A DNA stretch of 64,000 nt from Oscillospiraceae bacterium (GTDB lineage Bacteria; Bacillota; Clostridia; Oscillospirales; Ruminococcaceae): positions 62,001 through 126,000 of the forward strand of contig JAGAUA010000044.1 of the NCBI GenBank assembly GCA_017847885.1. Direction: 5' to 3'. The notes below the pieces were generated by a model. The model saw only the letters and a program-made list of their open reading frames with translations. It ran no database searches and had not been told where the DNA came from. The stretch's first letter is position 1. Each line of letters begins with the position of its first letter. Both the position numbers and the translations under genes were made by a program. This document shows positions 57,793 to 64,000 of the stretch, one piece after another.

Positions 57793-59316
57793 ATGAGCAA
57801 AAAAGTTATCAGCAAAATCGCAGCTCTCGGTCTTGCAGGCGCTTCTGCACTTTCCGTTATGAGCTTATCCGCAAGCGCAGCTTTAACAGTCGGTTCAGAC
57901 GGTAAAATTTCCGGCGACATCTGGAGCGCAACTGTTGCTACCGGCACACCCGGCGTTACACAGACAAAATACTATTCTACTAAAGAGGGGGCACAAGCAG
58001 CTGCAGCAGCAGGAACAACACCTACACAAATTACAAGCATAACAAATATTTTCCCCGCAGGAACAACAATTAATATCGCCGCTGACGCTGAGATCACTAA
58101 GGTTGCTGCAGGAACTGCAGGTTCATACATAACCACAGGCGCTTCTACCGGCAGCGGTTCATCAACCGGCGATACATATTATGTTCCTTATAAATATGCA
58201 AGCACAACAAACTACAGATACCTTGCAAGCAACGGAAAGTATTACCCCAATTCTGCAAGCGTATATAATCTTGGACTTGCTCTTGTTCAAACTGAGCTTA
58301 TCCCTGTAGATTGCCGTTGGACTTCAGAAAAAACATATTTTGACGCTGTAACCGGAACATACGGAAAGCTTGCTGATATGTCCACCGCAGGCGGCTATGC
58401 GTATATTCCTTATACATCTTCAAACTATGACTACTACTATGATGATTATTACTACTATGACAAATATGATGTTTACAAGGTAGGCAGCTATTACTACCCC
58501 ACTCTCAGCGATGCACTCGCTGCAGCAGGTCATGACTACAGCAAGCTCACAAAGGTTAGTGATTACAGCAAGCCTGCAAGCAACTACTTCAGCAACGTTA
58601 CAGGTCGCTACTATGCTTCATATGAAGCTGCTCTTGCTGCTTCAAACGGCGTTTCTTCTCGTGTAACAACATTCAGCGGTTATTCTACCACCGTAGATGC
58701 TTACGACCCTTACTACTATTACTTCCTTAACGGATACTATTACGGATATCCCTATGGTACAACCACATACAAGGTTGAAGATGGCGACGCTACTCTCCAC
58801 AATAACAGCAAAAAGGGCGGCTGGTCATACCTTGCAAAATACCTTGAGAATGTCAAGGCAGGTTCTTCCGTAAGCATTGACATGAACGACCAGACTTCCG
58901 TTCCCAAGGATATCCTTTCCGCTATTAAGGGCAGAAATGTTGATATTGTTCTTTACATGGATAACGGCGCTGTATTCACTATCAACGGTAAGGATGTTTC
59001 CTCCGCAGCTAAAACAAGCCTCGGCGTAAAGTACAATACCGACTACATTCCTTCAAAGCTCGTTAAGGCTGCTTATAAGAAGAATAAGGCTGTAAGCTCT
59101 GCTCAGCTCTCTCTCAACGGTGATTCCTTCGGCTTTGAAGCTGATGTGACCGTTAAGTTCTCTGCAAAGCGCGCAGGCTATGTTGCTAAGCTTTACCGTT
59201 ACAACTCTTCCAAGAACACACTCTCACTTGTTGACAGCTCTACCATCAAGGACAACGGCAAGTGCACATTTAACAATGTTACAAAGGGCGGCGACTACGT
59301 AGTAGTTATCTGCTGA
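57793..59316 (+). CDS. Secreted tyrosine-rich repeat protein, function unknown
   Basis: 507 residues. Sec signal peptide with cleavage after ALSVMSLSASAA (residue 30). No lipobox, no sortase motif, no transmembrane helix. At least three and perhaps four copies of a degenerate unit of about 26 residues: a G/K-x-Y-Y start, then Ala-rich helix, then T-x-[VIL] (59-83, 148-172, 231-257, 271-297). Between them lie runs of Tyr and Asp (212-227; 304-322). The C-terminal 170 residues form a beta-rich domain with IVLYMDNGAVFTINGKD and a final GDYVVVIC, as often found in secreted Ruminococcaceae proteins. Codon use is biased to highly expressed forms. Possibly a surface-layer, adhesion or cross-linkable matrix protein. 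Confidence 0.75.
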   Translation: MSKKVISKIAALGLAGASALSVMSLSASAALTVGSDGKISGDIWSATVATGTPGVTQTKYYSTKEGAQAAAAAGTTPTQITSITNIFPAGTTINIAADAEITKVAAGTAGSYITTGASTGSGSSTGDTYYVPYKYASTTNYRYLASNGKYYPNSASVYNLGLALVQTELIPVDCRWTSEKTYFDAVTGTYGKLADMSTAGGYAYIPYTSSNYDYYYDDYYYYDKYDVYKVGSYYYPTLSDALAAAGHDYSKLTKVSDYSKPASNYFSNVTGRYYASYEAALAASNGVSSRVTTFSGYSTTVDAYDPYYYYFLNGYYYGYPYGTTTYKVEDGDATLHNNSKKGGWSYLAKYLENVKAGSSVSIDMNDQTSVPKDILSAIKGRNVDIVLYMDNGAVFTINGKDVSSAAKTSLGVKYNTDYIPSKLVKAAYKKNKAVSSAQLSLNGDSFGFEADVTVKFSAKRAGYVAKLYRYNSSKNTLSLVDSSTIKDNGKCTFNNVTKGGDYVVVIC

Positions 59317-59333
59317 TTGCCAAAATAATGCTT

Positions 59334-59368
59334 ATCGGTGCAAAGCTTCGGTTTTGCACCGATTTTTT
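59334..59368 (+). terminator. Terminator of the secreted-protein gene
   Basis: ATCGGTGCAAA / TTTGCACCGAT, then TTTTTTT. Confidence 0.93.
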
Positions 59369-59379
59369 TGAAAAAGCTA

Positions 59380-59408
59380 TTGACATTATGACAATATTGT
59401 GGTATAAT
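59380..59408 (+). promoter_or_regulatory. Promoter of rpmE
   Basis: Full consensus TTGACA (59380-59385), 17 bp, TATAAT (59403-59408). The leader of about 90 nt has no clear L31 operator. Confidence 0.9.
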
Positions 59409-59505
59409 TTATTTTCGTAAGTGATTAATGTAGCACTACTGTCCGATATGTTGTGATGGGCTGCTATGCGATCATAAATATATTGGAAGGAAATGAGGTG
59501 CTGAA

Positions 59506-59709
59506 ATGAAAGACGGAATTCATCCCGATTACAAGGAAACCACAATCGTTTGCGCTTGCGGCAATGTGATCAAGACTCGTTCCACTAAGGAAAACATCAG
59601 AGTTGAAATTTGTTCCAAGTGCCATCCGTTCTACACAGGCAAGCAGAAGCTTGTTGATACAGGCGGACGTGTTGACAGATTTAAGAAGCGTTTTGGTATG
59701 GATAAGTAA
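59506..59709 (+). CDS. rpmE: Ribosomal protein bL31
   Basis: 67 residues, the zinc-binding (C+) type: Cys pair in VCACGN (residues 16-18) and CSKC (37-40). Ends [19 protein letters not shown], the family signature. SD AGGAAATGAGGTG. Single gene with perfect promoter and terminator. Confidence 0.97.
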   Translation: MKDGIHPDYKETTIVCACGNVIKTRSTKENIRVEICSKCHPFYTGKQKLVDTGGRVDRFKKRFGMDK

Positions 59710-59715
59710 TCCGCG

Positions 59716-59750
59716 AGCCTGCGTAGTCTACGCAGGCTTCTTCTTTTATT
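59716..59750 (+). terminator. Terminator of rpmE
   Basis: AGCCTGCGTA / TACGCAGGCT with a 3-nt loop and T-rich tail. Confidence 0.9.
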
Positions 59751-59763
59751 TTTGGGGGTTTTT

Positions 59764-60393
59764 ATGAAAAGCAGCGACTATTCCACGATACAAGGGCGCG
59801 CGGAGGCTTCCTTTGTTGAAAAGCGCTCCGAGTTTATCGGGTACATCAAGCACGTTGAAACAAACGACGAGGCGGTGGACTTCATAAACGAGATACGCGC
59901 TATGCACCGAAAAGCTACGCACAACGTCTACGCGTATATTCTCCGTGAGGGCACGACCTCACGTTACTCCGACGACGGCGAGCCTCAGGGCACGGCTGGC
60001 GTTCCCGTGCTTGACGTATTGCAGAAGGAGGGGCTTACCGACGTTTGCTGCGTTGTTACAAGATATTTCGGAGGGATACTTCTCGGCGGCGGCGGTCTGG
60101 TGAGGGCATACTCCCACAGCGCGAAAATTGCCGTTGACGCTGCCCAGCGGCTTATTATGTGCAGCTGTTACCCGATGAATGTTACGGCTGACTACAATAT
60201 GTACGGGAAAATTTCCTATATTCTTCCCGAATTTGAGGTAAAGCTCCTTGATACCAATTTTGCGGAAAATGTTACGGTAAAAATGCTGGTAAAAAAAGAC
60301 TTTGCAGAGCCGCTTAAAGAAAAGCTGACCGACATTACCAACGGCGGCGTTAAAGTTGAACAATTCGACGAATGTTTTGAGAATTTTGCGTGA
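59764..60393 (+). CDS. YigZ/IMPACT-family protein
   Basis: 209 residues. N-terminal UPF0029 domain: SRYSDDGEPQGTAGVPVLDVL (core near 70-90) and VVTRYFGGILLGGGGLVRAYS; C-terminal DUF1949 ferredoxin-like domain. Bacterial members interact with the translation machinery; the exact role is unclear. ATG 59764 has GGGGG 6 nt upstream, inside the T-rich tail of the rpmE terminator, so it may depend on read-through or on an unrecognised promoter. Confidence 0.9.
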   Translation: MKSSDYSTIQGRAEASFVEKRSEFIGYIKHVETNDEAVDFINEIRAMHRKATHNVYAYILREGTTSRYSDDGEPQGTAGVPVLDVLQKEGLTDVCCVVTRYFGGILLGGGGLVRAYSHSAKIAVDAAQRLIMCSCYPMNVTADYNMYGKISYILPEFEVKLLDTNFAENVTVKMLVKKDFAEPLKEKLTDITNGGVKVEQFDECFENFA

Positions 60394-60508
60394 TTTTTTG
60401 TTAGAGCATACAAAGTTGCACGGCAAAAGAGGTTTTTTTTACACTAAAATTGTATATATAGACGTTAATTGAAATTTACTTAGGATTTTTGTCGAGGGAG
60501 GCTTGACT

Positions 60509-61501
60509 ATGACTATCCGTGAGCAAACCGAAATTATGGAGCTTGGTATGCTTTGCGAAGACGCCTGCACATCAAAGGGTACGGGCAGACGCGTCCGCGA
60601 GGAGGCAAAGTGCCCCATAAGGACCGAGTTTCAGCGTGACCGTGACAGAATTCTTCACTGCAACTCTTTCAGGCGGCTTAAACAGAAAACTCAGGTTTTC
60701 CTCTCCCCCGTGGGCGACCATTACCGCACCCGCCTTACCCACACGCTGGAGGTTTCCCAAATTGCGCGCACAATCGCACGGGCTTTCCGTCTCAACGAGG
60801 ACCTGACCGAGGCTATCGCGCTGGGTCACGATTTGGGACATACGCCCTTCGGGCATTCGGGCGAGGATATCCTCAACGAGATATGCCCCTACGGCTTCAA
60901 GCACTACCTTCAGAGCGTGCGCGTGGTGGATTACATAGAAAAAAACGGCAAGGGTCTTAACCTCACATACGAGGTGAAAAACGGTATCGCCTGCCACACA
61001 AACAAGGTTGCGGTGACAAAAGAGGGCTATATCGTTCGTCTTGCCGATAAAATTGCCTATATTAACCACGACATTGACGACGCTATTAGGGCAGGTATGC
61101 TTAAAGAGGAGGATTTGCCCAAATCCGCTACAGACATTCTCGGCACAAGCAAAAGCCAGCGCATCACTACCCTTATCATGTCCATAATCGAAAACGGCGT
61201 TCAGGATATACGCATGGGCGACGAGGTGAAAAAGGCGCATGACGAGCTTCGGGCTTTCATGTTTGCAAATGTGTACAAAAATTCCGTTGCAAAGGCGGAG
61301 GAAGCCAAGGCAAAGGCTTTGGTGGAAAAGCTTTATATGTACTTCCTCAGATACCCCGACAAGCTTCCAGAGGAATATAAAAAAATTATGGCAAAGTTTA
61401 ACAAGGAACGGGCGGTCTGCGACTATATCGCAGGCATGACCGATGTTTATGCGGTAAATCTTTACAATGAGTTGTTTATACCGAAAGGCTGGAAAATTTA
61501 A
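60509..61501 (+). CDS. dgt: Deoxyguanosine triphosphate triphosphohydrolase-like protein
   Basis: 330 residues. HD-domain metal site: HTLEVSQIAR (near 77), LGHDLGHTPFGHSGE (near 110) and RLADKIAYINHDID (near 190). It splits dNTPs to deoxynucleosides and triphosphate. ATG 60509 has GGGAGG 7 nt before it. Its stop overlaps the dnaG start (TAATG), the usual clostridial dgt-dnaG-rpoD macromolecular synthesis operon. Confidence 0.93.
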   Translation: MTIREQTEIMELGMLCEDACTSKGTGRRVREEAKCPIRTEFQRDRDRILHCNSFRRLKQKTQVFLSPVGDHYRTRLTHTLEVSQIARTIARAFRLNEDLTEAIALGHDLGHTPFGHSGEDILNEICPYGFKHYLQSVRVVDYIEKNGKGLNLTYEVKNGIACHTNKVAVTKEGYIVRLADKIAYINHDIDDAIRAGMLKEEDLPKSATDILGTSKSQRITTLIMSIIENGVQDIRMGDEVKKAHDELRAFMFANVYKNSVAKAEEAKAKALVEKLYMYFLRYPDKLPEEYKKIMAKFNKERAVCDYIAGMTDVYAVNLYNELFIPKGWKI

Positions 61502-63246
61502 TGGCGTTTCCCGAACAGTTTATTCTGGAGCTTAAACAGAATAACCCCATTGACAGCGTGATGTCGTCATATGCAAGCCTTATACGCCGCGGCAGGAACT
61601 GCGTTTGTCTTTGCCCGTTCCACTCGGAAAAATCGCCGTCCTGCACGGTGTATCTCGAAAGCGACAGCTTTTACTGCTTCGGCTGCGGCGCAGGCGGCGA
61701 TGTCATAACCTTTGTAATGAAAATCGAAAACCTCGACTATGTTGAAGCAATAAAGTTTCTTGCGGACAGGGCTGGCATGACTATGCCCGACGACGCAAAA
61801 AACAGCGAGAGCGCCCGTATCAAGGCACGGGTCTTGGAAATAAACCGAACTGCCGCAAGGTTTTTCTTTGACACTCTGACACGTTCCCCAAAGGGCGAAA
61901 AGGGGCGCAGGTACTTTGCCGAGCGGCAGCTTTCCGCGGCAACTATTACCAAGTACGGCTTGGGCTATGCGCCCAATGATTGGCACGCGCTTTCCGATTT
62001 TCTCCGCTCAAAGGGTTACAGCGAGGAAGAACTTATCACCGCCAATCTTTGCGGTCGGGGACGAAGCGGCGGCACCTTCGATATGTTCCGCGACAGAGTT
62101 ATGTTCCCTATCATTGACCTTCGCGGCAACGTTATCGCTTTCGGCGGACGTGTCATCGACGGCGAAGGTCCAAAGTACCTGAACAGCTCTGATACCCCCG
62201 TATTCAAAAAGAGCCGCAACCTTTTCTCCCTTAACTTTGCAAAAAAATCCGATGAAAAGCGGCTCATTCTTGCAGAGGGGTATATGGACGTTATCGCCAT
62301 TAACCAAGCAGGCTTTGAGAACGTTGTGGCGACCCTCGGCACGGCTCTTACCCAGGAGCAGGCGCGGCTCATGTCCCAGTATGCCGAGGAGATAATCATT
62401 GCCTACGACTCGGACGGCGCAGGTCAGAATGCCACACACAAGGCGATAAACCTGCTTTCCGAGGTGGGACTTAAAACCAAAATCATCCATATGGAGGGTG
62501 CAAAAGACCCCGACGAATACATAAAAAAGTTCGGCGCACTTCGGTTTAAGCAGCTTCTTGACAAGTCGGGGGGCGCAATTGAATTTGAGCTTGACAAGTG
62601 CCGCTCGGGGCTGGATATCTCCACGGAGGACGGCAAAATAGAATATCTGAAGCGGTGCGTGAATATGCTTGCGGATATAAGCTCACCAATTGAGCGTGAG
62701 GTTTACGCAGGCAAGCTTGCCGCCGAAAACAAGGTTCAGAAGGAAATGCTGCTACAGCAAGTGAGCGGCATCATAAAAAAGCGGATAAACAAGGCGAAAA
62801 GTCAGGAGTGGACGGAGATACGCACATTCCAGAACAAGCTTCGTTCAAACCCCGACTCATACCGTCACCCCAAGGAGTACAAGGCGGAAACCGGCATTAT
62901 TTCCTATCTTGCCAACAACCCGGACGAAGCCGAATATTTGGCTGAAAAAGTCCCTCCCGAGTGCTTTGTGACGGAGTTTAACAGAAAAATATACGAAAAA
63001 ATCCTTGAAAAGATAAAAAATTCCGCATTTTCCGATATTCTTTCGCTGCAAAGTGAATTTACTGCCGATGAAATGGGTAAAATAACCGCAATTGCAGTCA
63101 ATAGCAGAAATGTAAATATTAATAGGAATACTGTTGAGGATTTTATTAATATTCTGCTTTCAAACGCTGACAATTCTTCAGATGTAACGAAATTATCCGA
63201 CGATGATTTCTTGAAATATATCCAGAATTTGAAAAATAAGAAGTAA
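61501..63246 (+). CDS. dnaG: DNA primase
   Basis: 581 residues. N-terminal zinc ribbon CPFHSEKSPS...CFGC (near 38-63); RNA-polymerase core with the Toprim EGYMDVIA (near 260) and AYDSDGAGQ (near 300-308); a C-terminal helicase-binding region that is short and Asn/Asp-rich. It makes RNA primers on the lagging strand. It shares one base with the dgt stop and is followed by rpoD after 15 nt. Confidence 0.96.
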   Translation: MAFPEQFILELKQNNPIDSVMSSYASLIRRGRNCVCLCPFHSEKSPSCTVYLESDSFYCFGCGAGGDVITFVMKIENLDYVEAIKFLADRAGMTMPDDAKNSESARIKARVLEINRTAARFFFDTLTRSPKGEKGRRYFAERQLSAATITKYGLGYAPNDWHALSDFLRSKGYSEEELITANLCGRGRSGGTFDMFRDRVMFPIIDLRGNVIAFGGRVIDGEGPKYLNSSDTPVFKKSRNLFSLNFAKKSDEKRLILAEGYMDVIAINQAGFENVVATLGTALTQEQARLMSQYAEEIIIAYDSDGAGQNATHKAINLLSEVGLKTKIIHMEGAKDPDEYIKKFGALRFKQLLDKSGGAIEFELDKCRSGLDISTEDGKIEYLKRCVNMLADISSPIEREVYAGKLAAENKVQKEMLLQQVSGIIKKRINKAKSQEWTEIRTFQNKLRSNPDSYRHPKEYKAETGIISYLANNPDEAEYLAEKVPPECFVTEFNRKIYEKILEKIKNSAFSDILSLQSEFTADEMGKITAIAVNSRNVNINRNTVEDFINILLSNADNSSDVTKLSDDDFLKYIQNLKNKK

Positions 63247-63261
63247 GAGAGGATGACCTTT

Positions 63262-64000
63262 ATGGCAAATAATAAGAGGACTATCGAGAGCCTTATGGAA
63301 CAGGGCAAGGCAAGCGGCAAGCTTTCCACCAAGGAGATAACCGACGTTCTCGAGGAGCTTGAATATGACGTTGACCAGATGGAGGCGTTTTATGACAGCT
63401 GCACCAACCTTAACATCGAGATAATCGAGGACTTTACTATTGATACCGACCTTTCTCTCCCCCTTGACGTAAACGGCGACGACCTTGAAATGTCCCTTTC
63501 TACCGAGGGCATTGCCATTGATGACCCTGTTAAAATTTACCTCAAAGAGATAGGACGCGTTCCCCTGCTAAGCGCCGAGGAGGAAATCGAGCTTGCAGAG
63601 CGTATGGCAAAAGGCGACCCCAAGGCAAGAAAACGTCTTTCCGAAGCAAACCTGCGACTTGTTGTTTCCATTGCAAAGCGTTACGTGGGACGCGGTATGC
63701 AGTTCCTTGACCTTATTCAGGAGGGTAACCTTGGTCTTATCAAGGCTGTCGAAAAATTTGACCACACCAAGGGCTTTAAGTTCTCCACCTACGCAACATG
63801 GTGGATAAGACAGGCTATCACAAGGGCTATTGCCGACCAGGCGAGAACTATCCGTATCCCCGTGCATATGGTTGAAACTATCACCAAGGTCAAGAAGGTA
63901 TCCAGCCAGCTTCTTCATAAGAACGGTCACGACCCCTCTCCCGAAGAAATTGCGACAGAGCTTGAAATGCCTGTTGACCGCGTGCGTGAGATAATGCGCA
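63262..64000 (+). CDS. rpoD: RNA polymerase primary sigma factor, N-terminal two thirds (cut by window end)
   Basis: 246 codons visible. Start ATG 63262 with AGAGAGGATG upstream. Region 1.1 is present but short (acidic, residues 1-80). Region 1.2 [21 protein letters not shown], region 2 with [26 protein letters not shown] (2.1-2.2), [17 protein letters not shown] (2.3-2.4) and the start of region 3. These are primary-sigma features. The 3' end lies outside the window. Confidence 0.96.
   Translation, partial: MANNKRTIESLMEQGKASGKLSTKEITDVLEELEYDVDQMEAFYDSCTNLNIEIIEDFTIDTDLSLPLDVNGDDLEMSLSTEGIAIDDPVKIYLKEIGRVPLLSAEEEIELAERMAKGDPKARKRLSEANLRLVVSIAKRYVGRGMQFLDLIQEGNLGLIKAVEKFDHTKGFKFSTYATWWIRQAITRAIADQARTIRIPVHMVETITKVKKVSSQLLHKNGHDPSPEEIATELEMPVDRVREIMR

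Noticed and set aside
1..64000. tRNA, rRNA, prophage, integrase, transposase or defence genes
   Set aside because: None recognised on either strand; the content is housekeeping and transport genes plus small non-coding repeats.

Overview
The window reads as a chromosomal segment of a Gram-positive anaerobe of the class Clostridia, most likely an Oscillospiraceae/Ruminococcus-like gut bacterium. The evidence is the dgt-dnaG-rpoD gene order, IreB, DUF1292, TmcAL and PopT/DUF368 proteins, many lipoproteins, strong Shine-Dalgarno (SD) sites, near-consensus sigma-A promoters with 17-bp spacers, and fermentative genes (acetate kinase, a soluble [FeFe]-hydrogenase-type protein). No rRNA, tRNA, prophage, insertion sequence with transposase or CRISPR array was found. 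The first gene (cardiolipin synthase C-terminus) and the last (rpoD N-terminal half) are cut by the window edges. All assignments come from reading the sequence; no database search was possible.

Layout. 1-2.3 kb: membrane genes (cardiolipin synthase, AI-2E family, VTT family). 2.5-4 kb: lipoprotein-metA operon. 4.1-7.8 kb: heterodimeric ABC exporter. 7.8-8.8 kb: first cysK. 9-10.5 kb: orphan sugar-type binding lipoprotein with a cre-like site. 10.8-15 kb: metallophosphoesterase, an XRE/MmcQ pair, and a CPBP/TadA-GNAT/small membrane protein operon. 15.2-18.3 kb: ArsR-methyltransferase-P1B ATPase metal-efflux operon. 18.8-22.4 kb: leftward cluster HAD-mnmA-Fic-flavoredoxin-mntP. 22.7-25.8 kb: NfeD/SPFH pair and a double-domain PPK2. 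26-29.1 kb: unknown protein and an atypical methionyl-tRNA synthetase. 29.3-33.5 kb: cysK2, an Rrf2 regulator and an iron/cobalamin-type ABC importer. 34.05-35.25 kb: a 1.2-kb gene-free transcription unit with its own promoter and terminator. 35.3-47 kb: popT, HtrA protease, lipoprotein, PfkB kinase plus hydrogenase, nadE-rsmA, ireB, polysaccharide deacetylase, nadB. 47-53 kb: carB and a TIM barrel/acyl-CoA synthetase fusion. 53.5-59.3 kb: nspC, ynzC-like, ackA, tmcAL, a tyrosine-rich secreted protein. 59.5-64 kb: rpmE, YigZ, dgt-dnaG-rpoD.

The most unusual locus is 34.09-35.25 kb. It carries about twelve SD-like motifs spaced roughly 45-80 nt apart. Many are followed at start-codon distance by ATG and a tiny ORF (2-14 codons), and a recurrent GGAGTGAG[A/T]CC element sits 0-8 nt after the mini-ORF stops. 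It may be a large structured RNA, a serial translation-initiation RNA or a mini-peptide array; the sequence does not decide between these.

The window also holds at least four families of small non-autonomous palindromic repeats. One is a 180-bp fold-back element whose two copies keep their central stem by compensatory changes. Another is a 70-bp GGGCGG/CCGCCC element found almost only between convergent genes. Two cysK paralogs share an inverted repeat over their -35 boxes, and the second lies just upstream of an Rrf2 regulator gene that begins the ABC importer operon, suggesting a joint cysteine/Fe-S/metal regulon.
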